A DNA stretch of 64,000 nucleotides from an uncultured Lachnospiraceae bacterium (GCA_947589305.1 CANQAP010000001.1:186001-250000); one strand, 5' to 3'. Numbered from the stretch's first letter, positions 36,434 to 45,812 are shown. Made by a program: numbers and translations. The notes: generated from the sequence alone by a model not told the origin.

Positions 36434-37112
36434 ATATACGAAGATGGGACCGCTTCGTTATATCGGGCATTTGGATGTGATGCGGTATTTTCAGAAAGCG
36501 ATCCGCCGGGCAGACTGGGATATCGCTTATTCGCAGGGATATAGTCCGCATCAGTTGATCACATTTGCGGCACCTTTAGGACTTGGCATTACGAGCGAAG
36601 GGGAATACTTTGATGCTGATATGTGTTCCGTGACATCCGGTGCAGACATGAAAGACCGTTTGAATCGGACGATGGCGGAGGGTATGGAGGTCCGTGCGGT
36701 CGTCGCATTGGATGACGATGCGAAAACCGCCATGGCAGCGGTGGCAGGATCGGATTATCGCATCTCATTTCGGGACGGTTATTGCATTCCATCCGATATC
36801 CTGTCGGGAATTTCCGCTTTTTATGAGCAGGAGGAGATTGTCGTACAAAAGCGATCCAAAACCAAGGAAATGCAAATGGATATTAAGCCGTTTCTGTATG
36901 CGCTGTCTGCGGAAGATGATGCGATCTTTATGCGTGTGTCAGCCGGAAGCGTCGTCAATATCAAACCGGAGCTTGTTCTGGAAGCCGTCTGTCGTTTTAT
37001 GGATGTAGAGTATCAACGCTTCGCGTTTCGGATCCACCGTTTGGAGACGTATATGCGGGACGGAAATGGCGAATTGGTCTCCTTGCTGCATGCCGGGAAG
37101 GAAATTCCGTGA
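36417..37112 (+). CDS. DUF2344 / TIGR03936 family protein
   Basis: A 231-residue partner of the preceding radical SAM protein; in some bacteria the two are one polypeptide. The start KIRVKYTKMGPLRYIGHLD and the SQGYSPHQLITFAAPLGLG segment are family hallmarks. The likely start is TTG at 36417 with GGAGGAGG eight bases upstream; GTG at 36408 is in frame but too close to that ribosome-binding site. Function unknown beyond the association. Confidence 0.9.
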   Translation: MKIRVKYTKMGPLRYIGHLDVMRYFQKAIRRADWDIAYSQGYSPHQLITFAAPLGLGITSEGEYFDADMCSVTSGADMKDRLNRTMAEGMEVRAVVALDDDAKTAMAAVAGSDYRISFRDGYCIPSDILSGISAFYEQEEIVVQKRSKTKEMQMDIKPFLYALSAEDDAIFMRVSAGSVVNIKPELVLEAVCRFMDVEYQRFAFRIHRLETYMRDGNGELVSLLHAGKEIP

Positions 37113-37165
37113 CAGGGATTCCCGGTCGTTTTTGTAGGTAAGATTGGGACGGAAAGGAACAGATT

Positions 37166-38374
37166 ATGTGCGAATTGATGTTCACACGCTATCAGAATCA
37201 TATATGCGCCTGTTACTATGAGCAAAACCGCCTGACGGATTTCCGTTTGCTTTCGCCGGAAAACGAACGGGGGTCTTCTGCCATTCTCGGTAATATCTAT
37301 ATTGCAAAGGTTCAGACGATTTCGAAACAGCTCAATGCTGCATTTGTGGAAATACAGCCGAATGTTGCCTGTTATTACTCTATGGAACAGAAACATCATG
37401 TGTTGGCGAGCGGACAATGTACGGAGCGGATTTCCGTCGGAGACGAGATCCTCGTGCAGGTCACGCAGGAGGCGATCAAGACCAAACTGCCAAGTGCCGG
37501 TTCCGAACTGTCCCTGACCGGAAATCTGACTGTGGTATGTTACGGATCGCACGGTGTCAGTGTTTCAAGAAAACTACCGGATGACGGTGTTACCCGACAA
37601 CGGCGCGCATGCCTGAAACAAGAGCTTCCGGAATCATATGGCGTGATCCTGCGTACCAACGCATATGAGGCATCCGTGGAAGATATACTGGATGAATTCC
37701 GTCACCTTTTGAAGCGGTTAAAAGAGATTGTCGAACGCAGTCGGTTCCATACGGTTTTTTCCTGTCTGTATCATGCACAGTCCGGATTGGCAAGTGTCGT
37801 TCAGGATTATAATTATGACAGTTTGTCAAGAATGATCACCGATCTTCCGGATGTATTGGATGAACTCCGGACATTGCTCCCGGCAAGATATCAGGATAAG
37901 ATTGAATGGTTTGCATCTGATCTGCAGCCACTGTATGCCGTGTACCGCTTGGACCGTGACTGGAAGGAAATGACAGCCAGACATGTTTGGCTGAAATCCG
38001 GCGCATATTTAGTGATCGATCAGACGGAAGCCATGACCGTCATAGATGTCAATACCGGAAAGGCTGAACATAAAAGAAAACAGGAAGACTTCTTTTTGAA
38101 AGTCAATCTGGAAGCGGCAGAAGAGATCGCTAGACAGCTTCGCCTAAGAAATCTGTCCGGTATCATTCTTGTGGATTTTATTGATATGCAAGAAGAAGAT
38201 CATAAGAAAGAATTGATCCGTCATTTATGCGGAGCGATCAGACGGGACCGGATCCTGACACAATATGTGGATATGACGCAGTTGAATCTGGTGGAGCTGA
38301 CACGAAAAAAAGTACGACGTCCGCTGGCAGAACAATTATCACAAATAAAAGAACTTACGAAAGAAAATCATTGA
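37166..38374 (+). CDS. rng: Ribonuclease E/G family endoribonuclease
   Basis: A 402-residue RNase G-type enzyme that cuts single-stranded AU-rich RNA and rRNA precursors. The S1-like RNA-binding domain lies near residues 35-125, and the DNase I-like catalytic domain carries the metal-binding aspartates in VIDVNTGK (near 293) and LVDFIDM (near 335). The protein stops at TRKKVRRPL and a short tail, before the CPxC zinc-link that joins dimers in E. coli RNase E/G, so oligomerisation must differ. Directly upstream of rplU, as in many Firmicutes. Confidence 0.93.
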   Translation: MCELMFTRYQNHICACYYEQNRLTDFRLLSPENERGSSAILGNIYIAKVQTISKQLNAAFVEIQPNVACYYSMEQKHHVLASGQCTERISVGDEILVQVTQEAIKTKLPSAGSELSLTGNLTVVCYGSHGVSVSRKLPDDGVTRQRRACLKQELPESYGVILRTNAYEASVEDILDEFRHLLKRLKEIVERSRFHTVFSCLYHAQSGLASVVQDYNYDSLSRMITDLPDVLDELRTLLPARYQDKIEWFASDLQPLYAVYRLDRDWKEMTARHVWLKSGAYLVIDQTEAMTVIDVNTGKAEHKRKQEDFFLKVNLEAAEEIARQLRLRNLSGIILVDFIDMQEEDHKKELIRHLCGAIRRDRILTQYVDMTQLNLVELTRKKVRRPLAEQLSQIKELTKENH

Positions 38375-38399
38375 CAATCGAAGACCGGAACGTTATAAT
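38371..38399 (+). promoter_or_regulatory. Consensus sigma-A promoter for rplU-prp-rpmA
   Basis: Perfect TTGACA (38371-38376) and TATAAT (38394-38399), 17-bp spacer. The -35 box overlaps the stop codon of the RNase G gene. Confidence 0.88.
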
Positions 38400-38405
38400 A
38401 TTTGA

Positions 38406-38472
38406 GTGTGCCGCACAGCGAGGTTCAAGTGTACCGCAGGGTGCCACCGAAGCTGGCGAGTAATGATAAAAG
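38406..38472 (+). promoter_or_regulatory. L21 leader RNA candidate
   Basis: The 5' leader between the promoter and the L21 ribosome-binding site is rich in short complementary segments: TGTG/CACA around CCG at about 38406-38416, and GCCA/TGGC around 38443-38457. Position and the GCGAGGTT...GTACCGC...GTGCCACC pattern fit the L21 leader known in Firmicutes, by which L21 represses its own operon. Assigned by recall of the family pattern, not by a model search. Confidence 0.55.
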
Positions 38473-38484
38473 GAGGATACCGAT

Positions 38485-38793
38485 ATGTACGCGATCATTG
38501 CGACAGGAGGCAAGCAGTACAAGGTAGCGGAAGGCGATATCATTTATATTGAGAAATTAAAGGCGGATCAGGGCGATACAGTTACCTTTGACGAAGTCAT
38601 TGCCGTCAATAATGATAAGGATCTGCTTTGCGGCGATAAGGTGGCAAAGGCAAAGGTTACGGGCGAGGTTTTAGGCGAAGGAAAGTCTAAGAAGATCGTC
38701 GTTTACAAGTATAAGAGAAAGACCGGCTATCATAAAAAGCAGGGTCACAGACAGCCGTATACAAAAGTCGAGATCAAAGAGATCCATGCTTAA
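38485..38793 (+). CDS. rplU: 50S ribosomal protein L21
   Basis: A 102-residue large-subunit protein that binds 23S rRNA. It begins MYAIIATGGKQYKV and ends with the basic block YKRKTGYHKKQGHRQ typical of L21. AAAGGAGG precedes the ATG. First gene of the L21-Prp-L27 operon. Confidence 0.98.
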   Translation: MYAIIATGGKQYKVAEGDIIYIEKLKADQGDTVTFDEVIAVNNDKDLLCGDKVAKAKVTGEVLGEGKSKKIVVYKYKRKTGYHKKQGHRQPYTKVEIKEIHA

Positions 38794-38808
38794 TTTTGCA
38801 GGTGCCAT

Positions 38809-39138
38809 ATGATAAAGGTAACGGTATGGATGGATCCGCAGGATCGAATGACCGGATTTCACACGGAAGGACATGCCGGTTATGCGGAGAGCGGATACGA
38901 TATCATCTGCAGTGCGGTTTCGGCAATTATATTAACTACTTTGAATTCCGTTGAAGAATTGACGGACGATCGATTTCACCTGACACAACATCAGGAATCG
39001 GGTGTGATCGATTTCAGATTTTTGGATATTCCGGGGACGGAGTCGACCTTGTTGCTCCGTGCCATGCTGATTGGTTTGAAAGGAATTCAAAAGGAATATG
39101 GAACAACATATTTGAAAATTTACACTAAGGAGGTGTAA
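38809..39138 (+). CDS. prp: Ribosomal-processing cysteine protease Prp
   Basis: A 109-residue protease that trims the N-terminal extension of ribosomal protein L27 in Firmicutes. The catalytic His is in GHAGYAESG (near residue 22) and the catalytic Cys in DIICSAVSA (near 34). It lies between rplU and rpmA as is conserved. Its presence agrees with the cleavable extension seen on the L27 encoded next. Confidence 0.94.
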   Translation: MIKVTVWMDPQDRMTGFHTEGHAGYAESGYDIICSAVSAIILTTLNSVEELTDDRFHLTQHQESGVIDFRFLDIPGTESTLLLRAMLIGLKGIQKEYGTTYLKIYTKEV

Positions 39139-39143
39139 CGGAT

Positions 39144-39431
39144 ATGATGAAGATGAACCTTCAATTTTTTGCTCATAAGAAGGGTGTTGGTTCGACCAAG
39201 AACGGTCGTGATTCCGAGTCCAAGCGACTGGGCGCAAAACGTGCGGACGGACAGTTTGTAAAGGCAGGTAACATTTTATACAGACAGCGTGGAACTAAGA
39301 TTCATCCGGGCGTTAATGTGGGTAAAGGCGGCGACGATACATTGTTTGCTTTAGTAGATGGTGTAGTCCGTTTTGAAAGAAAGGGCAGAGACAAGAAACA
39401 GGTTTCCATTTACCCTGTCGTTAACGAATAA
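39144..39431 (+). CDS. rpmA: 50S ribosomal protein L27 with cleavable N-terminal extension
   Basis: A 95-residue large-subunit protein near the peptidyl-transferase centre. The N-terminus [14 protein letters not shown] carries the Prp recognition motif; cleavage after LQFF would expose AHKKG, the mature end that reaches the active site. The core [18 protein letters not shown] is standard. AAGGAGG precedes the ATG at 39144; ATGs at 39147 and 39153 are alternatives with poorer or similar spacing. Confidence 0.97.
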   Translation: MMKMNLQFFAHKKGVGSTKNGRDSESKRLGAKRADGQFVKAGNILYRQRGTKIHPGVNVGKGGDDTLFALVDGVVRFERKGRDKKQVSIYPVVNE

Positions 39432-39440
39432 GATCTTTTG

Positions 39441-39468
39441 GGGACACTATTTGATAGTGTCCCTTTTT
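39441..39468 (+). terminator. Rho-independent terminator after rpmA
   Basis: A 10-bp perfect stem (39441-39450 with 39454-39463), triloop TTG, five T. obgE starts only 25 bp later, so some read-through may occur. Confidence 0.93.
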
Positions 39469-39477
39469 AACATTTGA

Positions 39478-40785
<1,308 letters not shown>

Positions 40786-40812
40786 AACGGTACATGCTAT
40801 AAGGAGAGATCA

Positions 40813-41100
40813 ATGACTAGTAAACAACGTGCCTATTTAAAGGGACTTGCAATGAACATCCAGCCGATTTTCCAAGTCGGAAAAGCTTCCGTGACACCGG
40901 AATTCATAGAAGGAATCCGGGAGGCACTGGAAAAGCGTGAATTGATAAAGATCAGTGTATTGAAAAACTGCTGTGATGATCCGAAAGAACTGGCAACTTT
41001 GATAGCGGAACGTTCCGGCGCCGAAGTTGTACAGGTCATCGGGAAGAAAATCATTTTATATAAGGAATCGAGTAACAATAAAAAGATTATGTTACCTTAG
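40813..41100 (+). CDS. yhbY: YhbY/YqeI-family RNA-binding protein
   Basis: A 95-residue CRM-domain protein that associates with ribosome assembly intermediates. It begins TSKQRAYLKGLA and keeps the GK-x-x motif in FQVGKASVT and the GKKIILYK C-terminal strand. It follows obgE by 27 bp, a conserved arrangement. Confidence 0.94.
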   Translation: MTSKQRAYLKGLAMNIQPIFQVGKASVTPEFIEGIREALEKRELIKISVLKNCCDDPKELATLIAERSGAEVVQVIGKKIILYKESSNNKKIMLP

Positions 41101-41112
41101 ACGGAGGTTTGC

Positions 41113-41724
41113 ATGAGTAATATCGGAATTTTAGGCGGGACATTTAATCCGATTCATCAAGGACATTTAATGCTGGCAAAGAAAAGTTTTGAGCAGTTTT
41201 CCTTAGACCGTATCTTGGTGATGCCGAATCATATGCCCGCTTATAAAGATACGGATGAGCTGTTAGATGCAAATCATCGCAGTGAGATGGTGCGTTTGGC
41301 GATTCAGGATATCCCGTATTTGGAATTTTCCGATATGGAATTGCACAGGGCGGGAGCCACCTATACGATCGATACGCTGCTGGACCTGCATCATACGCAT
41401 CCGAACGATAAATTTTATTTTATCGTTGGGGCAGATTCTTTAGTGGAACTGGATAAATGGTACCGATATCGGGATATCCTGAAATTGGCGGCACTGATCT
41501 GCGCAAAGCGGACAGGAACGGCTGACTCACAATTAAGGGAAGCCAAGTCCGCATGGATCGTGCAGGTTCCGGAAGCGGAAATCTACTTTTTGGAAATGCC
41601 GAAGATGGATATTTCGTCTACGGATATACGAGAAGGTTTATCGAGGGATGACTCACTGCATATTTGGCTGCCGGATGCGGTCTACGCTTATATCTGCCGG
41701 CATCATTTATATCATTGCCGGTAA
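41113..41724 (+). CDS. nadD: Nicotinate-nucleotide adenylyltransferase
   Basis: A 203-residue nucleotidyltransferase that joins nicotinate mononucleotide and ATP to deamido-NAD. The GTFNPIHQGHL motif (residues 9-19) holds the catalytic HxGH, and ISSTDIR near 174 is the second nucleotide-binding motif. GGAGG precedes the ATG. Part of the obgE-rsfS operon. Confidence 0.97.
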   Translation: MSNIGILGGTFNPIHQGHLMLAKKSFEQFSLDRILVMPNHMPAYKDTDELLDANHRSEMVRLAIQDIPYLEFSDMELHRAGATYTIDTLLDLHHTHPNDKFYFIVGADSLVELDKWYRYRDILKLAALICAKRTGTADSQLREAKSAWIVQVPEAEIYFLEMPKMDISSTDIREGLSRDDSLHIWLPDAVYAYICRHHLYHCR

Positions 41725-41751
41725 ACATGATCAGAAGGGAAGGACTGGAAT

Positions 41752-42330
41752 ATGGATCGGATCGAGATGCGTGAAAAACTGAAGGAACGCTTGACGGACA
41801 GGCGATTTGAACATTCGCTGGGCGTGGAATATACCGCCGCAGCCATGGCGATGTGCCACCATGTAGATATCGAACAGGCGGCAGTTGCCGGACTCTTGCA
41901 TGACTGCGGAAAAAACTACAGCGCCGAGGAAAAAATCGCTAAATGCGAAAAATACGGTCTGCCGATTTCTACGTATGAACGTAAAAATCCGGAACTGCTG
42001 CATGCAAAGCTGAGCGCGGCAATCGCAAAAGATAAATTTAAGGTGAAGGATCGGGAAATCTTATCCGCCATCACATGGCATACGACCGGCTGCCCCAATA
42101 TGTCGGAGCTGGATAAAATCATCTATATCGCTGATTTTATTGAACCGAACCGAAAGATGCTGCCGGAGATGGATGTGATCCGTAAGGAAGCGTTTACGGA
42201 TCTGGACCGGTGTCTGATCCACATTCTTTCGAATCTGTTAATGTATCTGAAACGAAAAGGAGATACCATTGATGAGATTTCAGAACAGACATACCAATAT
42301 TACGTCGGAGGAAAAAACGAATCGATATGA
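41752..42330 (+). CDS. yqeK: YqeK-family HD-domain hydrolase (bis(nucleosyl) tetraphosphatase type)
   Basis: A 192-residue HD-domain protein. The metal ligands appear as His in FEHSLGVE, the HD pair in LLHDCGKN, His in TWHTTG and Asp in IADFIEPNR. Gram-positive YqeK hydrolyses diadenosine tetraphosphate symmetrically. Its last bases overlap the rsfS start (ATGA), giving tight coupling. Confidence 0.94.
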   Translation: MDRIEMREKLKERLTDRRFEHSLGVEYTAAAMAMCHHVDIEQAAVAGLLHDCGKNYSAEEKIAKCEKYGLPISTYERKNPELLHAKLSAAIAKDKFKVKDREILSAITWHTTGCPNMSELDKIIYIADFIEPNRKMLPEMDVIRKEAFTDLDRCLIHILSNLLMYLKRKGDTIDEISEQTYQYYVGGKNESI

Positions 42331-42674
42331 ACGCAAATGAATTAGCAAAAAGGATCGTTTCTGCTTTGGAGGACAAAAAAGCAGAGGATATCAAGATCAT
42401 TGACATTTCCCATATTTCCGTTATCGCGGATTATTTTATCATTGCCGGAGGAAGTAACCGCAATCAGGTACAGGCGCTGGCAGATCACGTGGATGAAAGC
42501 TGTGGAAAAGCCGGACATCCGGTTAAACAGATAGAAGGATACGATTCCGCAAACTGGATTCTGATGGACTATTCCGATGTGATCGTTCATATTTTTTCGA
42601 GGGAGGATCGTCTGTTTTATGACTTGGAACGTATCTGGCGGGACGGTGTCTTTATAGAGAAGGAGCAACTGTAA
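42327..42674 (+). CDS. rsfS: Ribosomal silencing factor RsfS
   Basis: A 115-residue protein that binds L14 and blocks subunit joining during starvation. The DIKIIDISHISVIADYFII segment and DYSDVIVHIF near the C-terminus identify the family. It starts inside the yqeK stop. Last gene of the obgE-yhbY-nadD-yqeK-rsfS operon. Confidence 0.96.
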   Translation: MNANELAKRIVSALEDKKAEDIKIIDISHISVIADYFIIAGGSNRNQVQALADHVDESCGKAGHPVKQIEGYDSANWILMDYSDVIVHIFSREDRLFYDLERIWRDGVFIEKEQL

Positions 42675-42679
42675 AATGG

Positions 42680-42708
42680 TTGACATTAAATCCATATAGC
42701 TTTATATT
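42680..42708 (+). promoter_or_regulatory. Sigma-A promoter for the HD-GYP gene
   Basis: TTGACA (42680-42685) and TATATT (42703-42708), 17-bp spacer, directly after the rsfS stop and 31 bp before the next start. Confidence 0.7.
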
Positions 42709-42739
42709 TATACTATAAAGGGACTGGTGGAACGGATAT

Positions 42740-43984
42740 ATGGATTTGGATCGTTTTCTGAAAATCAATAATGTAAAGATAAATAATATCGTGGCAAAGA
42801 CATTGCGGTATACTTTATATTTATTGTTAATCATTTGGTGTTTGGTGTTCAGTAACCTGATTAACTTTGATAAGTCAGCAATCAGTCTGTGCCTTGCCAG
42901 TTGTGGCATTTTATTATTGATCCCAACCCTTTTTATTAATTGTTTTAATATTCAGAAGAATTTTATCATGTATTTGGTGATCATATGCACCTCTTTGGTC
43001 AGCGGGATTCTATCTTCTTTTTTATCGTATTATGCTTCCGCCATTGTATTGTTTCCGTTATTGATCGCATCGTTATACTATAATCGCGTGTTGGTTCTGT
43101 TTACCACATTGGTCAACACTGTGACGATCCTAGGTTCTTCTTTTTTAAACCTGTATGTCGGGCTGATACCGGATGATCCTTTGGCAAATAGTTTAGAAGC
43201 TGCATTGTTCTATAATTTCGTGCCGAAAGAGCTGGTTTTGATCTTTATGTCATTTGTTGCTTATTTCATTGTCGATCGTAACAATGAGATGATGGCGGAT
43301 ATCTTTATCTACTCTCAACAACTGAAAATCAGTCAGGAAGAGATCATCTTGTCGTTTTCTAATATTTGTGAATCGAAATCAAAATCTACCGGCGAACACG
43401 TCCGAAGAGTCTCTAGGTATATGCACGTTTTATGTGAAGCGTCCGGATTTGACCAAAATTATACCGATATGGTCTGCACGGCTTCCATGATGCACGATAT
43501 CGGTAAATTGATGATACCGGAGGAAATCCTGAATAAGCCCGGAAAGCTCACGGATGAAGAATATGCCGTGGTGAAAAACCACGTCTTGTACGGAGAGGCG
43601 TTGTTACATAATGCAACCGGTGAGATCATGGAAATCGCTCGTACGATCGCCCTGCAGCATCATGAACGCTGGGATGGCAAAGGATATTTAGGGATGAAGG
43701 GAGAGGAGATTGCGTATATCAGCCGTCTGATGGCATTAGCGGATGTATTTGACGCATTATCGGCATCCCGCTGTTACAAAGAAGGCTGGACATTGACACA
43801 GACATATAATGAGATTGCCTTGGGGAGCGGAACGCAGTTTGATCCGCAGGTGGTGGAATTATTTAAGGATAATTTTGATAAATTTGTAGAGATCTTTAAT
43901 TCTCTTCCGGACGTCAACCGGCAGGATATGAATGATGAATGGAAGATACAGGAGAATGTAAAGATTCATGATGACGGAGAATAA
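42740..43984 (+). CDS. Membrane HD-GYP-type phosphodiesterase-like protein
   Basis: A 414-residue protein. About six membrane segments fill residues 18-180, followed by a short linker and an HD-GYP domain (about 205-385): EHVRRVS, MMHDIGK with the HD pair near 253-254, HHERWDGKGYL, and LADVFDALSA. HD-GYP enzymes degrade cyclic di-GMP or related dinucleotides. The defining GYP reads GYL here, while the metal-binding histidines and aspartates are kept, so activity is plausible but not assured. Own promoter just upstream. Confidence 0.88.
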   Translation: MDLDRFLKINNVKINNIVAKTLRYTLYLLLIIWCLVFSNLINFDKSAISLCLASCGILLLIPTLFINCFNIQKNFIMYLVIICTSLVSGILSSFLSYYASAIVLFPLLIASLYYNRVLVLFTTLVNTVTILGSSFLNLYVGLIPDDPLANSLEAALFYNFVPKELVLIFMSFVAYFIVDRNNEMMADIFIYSQQLKISQEEIILSFSNICESKSKSTGEHVRRVSRYMHVLCEASGFDQNYTDMVCTASMMHDIGKLMIPEEILNKPGKLTDEEYAVVKNHVLYGEALLHNATGEIMEIARTIALQHHERWDGKGYLGMKGEEIAYISRLMALADVFDALSASRCYKEGWTLTQTYNEIALGSGTQFDPQVVELFKDNFDKFVEIFNSLPDVNRQDMNDEWKIQENVKIHDDGE

Positions 43985-44067
43985 AGCCGACCGGAAAGCT
44001 GCATTGACGCCGGATGTTGGGCGGAGATGCGGGAGTCGGACTGAAAGAGCATAAGAGAGGATAAAGC

Positions 44068-44397
44068 ATGTTTCGTGTATTTAACGAATATCTGAAATAC
44101 ATACAATTAACTGTCACACCGACCATTGAATGCGCCTTTAATCACTATTTGGCAGATTGTAAAGGTCTGAAACAGTATTGTGTTACCATTCATTATAACC
44201 GGTTCGTAGTGGATATCAAGCTCGAAGATTTCGGCTTGGAACAGGCTCAGAAACATTTTGAAGACATGGCAAAAGAAATCGGATATCCGTATTCCCAAAT
44301 GTTTGTCCGGTTTAATGAAGGATCTATTATCCGTTATCGATATGCAAGCTGCAGTGAGGACAAAGTAGGTTTTTATTGCGACGTGGTATACTCGTAG
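44068..44397 (+). CDS. Hypothetical protein, 109 residues
   Basis: No family recognised. The protein is soluble, with mixed charge and four cysteines (two in the N-terminal half, two near the C-terminus), several Tyr and Phe residues and no membrane segment. AGAGAGGA lies upstream of the ATG at a plausible distance. It follows the HD-GYP gene by 83 bp on the same strand and converges on lexA, with no clear terminator in the 139 bp between them. The well-spaced start and an intact frame across 330 bp suggest a real gene. Confidence 0.6.
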   Translation: MFRVFNEYLKYIQLTVTPTIECAFNHYLADCKGLKQYCVTIHYNRFVVDIKLEDFGLEQAQKHFEDMAKEIGYPYSQMFVRFNEGSIIRYRYASCSEDKVGFYCDVVYS

Positions 44398-44536
44398 AGA
44401 TCTTGGTCATCTGATCGATTCTGAACGCATTCTATCGTACAAAAAGCAAATGTATAAAAAGAAATCCAAAGCTAACATATATTATTTAAGAATTAGTTTA
44501 CATAAGAATATTATCGTATCTCAATATTCAATTCGT

Positions 44537-45151
44537 TCAAAACCGACGGTATAAACCGATCACTTTACCCATAATCTTGCAATCCGGTACGATAATCGGA
44601 TCCATATAATCATTTTCCGGCTGCAGGCGAATATGATCTTTCTCCTTATAAAAGGTCTTTACGGTCGCTGAGTCGTCCATTAATGCAACAATAATTTCAC
44701 CGTTGCGTGCCACGGGAGTCTGCTCGACCAAAACCAGATCGCCGTCATAGATACCGGCATTTATCATACTTTCTCCCTGAACCGTCAGCATAAACGTCTG
44801 TTTATTATGTACGTATTCCGGTGGGAGAGGAAAGTAACCGGTAATATTATCATCCGCAAGCAACGGCTGACCGGCAGCAACCTTTCCAAGGATCGGTACA
44901 TTTACTAACTCCCTTCTGGTAAGCTGAAAAGTATCATCCACAATTTCAATGGCGCGAGGCTTTGTAGGATCCCTGCGGATGTAACCGTTCTTTTCAAGCG
45001 TCTCCAAATGGGAATGTACGGAAGATGTGGATTTCAAATGCACAGCATTACAAATTTCCCGAACAGATGGCGGATATCCTTTGGATAAGATCTGTTCTTT
45101 CATATATTCTAATATTTCCTGTTGTTTACTTGTAATTTTGCCTTTTGCCAT
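44537..45151 (-). CDS. lexA: LexA repressor
   Basis: A 204-residue SOS repressor. A winged helix-turn-helix DNA-binding domain fills residues 1-70 ([21 protein letters not shown]). The self-cleavage site is Ala93-Gly94 in VAAGQ, and the serine protease dyad is Ser128 (GESM) and Lys165 (TVK). AGGAGG lies inside the apparent longer ORF, nine bases before the ATG at 45151, which argues against the two ATGs upstream. The promoter and LexA-box-like elements upstream predict autoregulation. Confidence 0.97.
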   Translation of the reverse strand: MAKGKITSKQQEILEYMKEQILSKGYPPSVREICNAVHLKSTSSVHSHLETLEKNGYIRRDPTKPRAIEIVDDTFQLTRRELVNVPILGKVAAGQPLLADDNITGYFPLPPEYVHNKQTFMLTVQGESMINAGIYDGDLVLVEQTPVARNGEIIVALMDDSATVKTFYKEKDHIRLQPENDYMDPIIVPDCKIMGKVIGLYRRF

Positions 45152-45186
45152 GTGCATCTTCCTCCTCATTAAACGAATATATTTGA

Positions 45187-45215
45187 ATTATAGCACAGAT
45201 CATTCAAAAATGCAA
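45187..45215 (-). promoter_or_regulatory. lexA promoter
   Basis: Read on the minus strand: TTGCAT (45210-45215), 17-bp spacer, TATAAT (45187-45192). A LexA-box-like element at 45213-45226 overlaps the -35. Confidence 0.6.
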
Positions 45216-45226
45216 ACAAATGTTCT
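45213..45226. promoter_or_regulatory. LexA-box-like element 1
   Basis: CAAACAAATGTTCT, compared with the Gram-positive SOS box CGAAC-N4-GTTCG: two mismatches. It overlaps the lexA -35 box. Confidence 0.55.
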
Positions 45227-45235
45227 GATGAAATT

Positions 45236-45249
45236 CGAACATATTTTCT
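45236..45249. promoter_or_regulatory. LexA-box-like element 2
   Basis: CGAACATATTTTCT: a perfect left half-site and a weak right half-site (two mismatches). It abuts element 3. Confidence 0.4.
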
Positions 45250-45263
45250 CGAACATTTATTCG
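45250..45263. promoter_or_regulatory. LexA-box-like element 3
   Basis: CGAACATTTATTCG, one mismatch to CGAAC-N4-GTTCG, just upstream of the yneA-like -35 box. Confidence 0.7.
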
Positions 45264-45271
45264 ATTTTTTG

Positions 45272-45300
45272 TTGACAAGCAAACGAATGTTCGATATAAT
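45272..45300 (+). promoter_or_regulatory. Promoter of the yneA-like gene with a LexA box in its spacer
   Basis: Perfect TTGACA (45272-45277) and TATAAT (45295-45300), 17-bp spacer. The spacer contains LexA element 4, so repressor binding would directly block RNA polymerase. Confidence 0.85.
45280..45293. promoter_or_regulatory. LexA-box-like element 4
   Basis: CAAACGAATGTTCG, one mismatch to CGAAC-N4-GTTCG, located between the -35 and -10 boxes of the yneA-like promoter. Confidence 0.8.
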
Positions 45301-45309
45301 CAAACTATA

Positions 45310-45323
45310 CAAACGAATGTTCG
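45310..45323. promoter_or_regulatory. LexA-box-like element 5
   Basis: The same 14-base sequence as element 4, 30 bp downstream, just past the expected transcription start of the yneA-like gene. Confidence 0.8.
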
Positions 45324-45359
45324 ATTGTTTTTAGCTTTACAATAAGGAGGCAGGTTCAT

Positions 45360-45812
45360 ATGAAAACTTTATTAGATCGTTTCTTTCATTATATAGTTTA
45401 CGATATCCGGACAAGGAAACCGGAGGTTATGTCGGAAAAATGGGTGATTCATATGCAGATATGGTATCAGGATTTACGGTATCGTTTTGCCGCCTTCTTA
45501 ATGCGGCATCCAAAGCGAGCTTTATATTCCGGTCTGACGATTTTTATGGTCGCAGTATGTACGCTTTTGTTTGCTCATAATTCCCTGCATGCGGAGAGCA
45601 ATGACACGCACAAGAAGTATTATACAACAATCGAAGTCCAGAAAGGAGATACCCTATGGGATATTTCCAAGCGTTATATGACAGAAGAGTACTCCGATAT
45701 TCAGGATTACATGCAGGAGGTTCAGAATATTAATCATATTGACGGAAACCATATTACCGCCGGCTGTTATTTAACGGTTCCTTATTATGCAGTGGAGCCG
45801 ATCGAACATTAG
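45360..45812 (+). CDS. LysM-domain membrane protein, YneA-like SOS division inhibitor
   Basis: A 150-residue protein with a cytoplasmic tail of about 53 basic and aromatic residues, one membrane segment (about 54-72) and an extracytoplasmic LysM domain (about 89-141, starting VQKGDTLWDIS). B. subtilis YneA, divergently encoded from lexA, has the same membrane-plus-LysM build and blocks division after DNA damage, but its cytoplasmic tail is much shorter. Divergence from lexA and LexA boxes inside its promoter make SOS control very likely. AAGGAGG precedes the ATG. The function is inferred; direct homology to YneA is weak outside LysM. Confidence 0.8.
   Translation: MKTLLDRFFHYIVYDIRTRKPEVMSEKWVIHMQIWYQDLRYRFAAFLMRHPKRALYSGLTIFMVAVCTLLFAHNSLHAESNDTHKKYYTTIEVQKGDTLWDISKRYMTEEYSDIQDYMQEVQNINHIDGNHITAGCYLTVPYYAVEPIEH

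Noticed and set aside
45052-45275. Plus-strand frame spanning the lexA-yneA intergenic region
   Set aside because: It crosses promoters and LexA boxes and runs antisense to the lexA N-terminus; no ribosome-binding site.
45280-45323. Two identical 16-bp repeats that could suggest a repeat array
   Set aside because: Only two copies, each a LexA box at a promoter; no spacers or cas genes, so not CRISPR.
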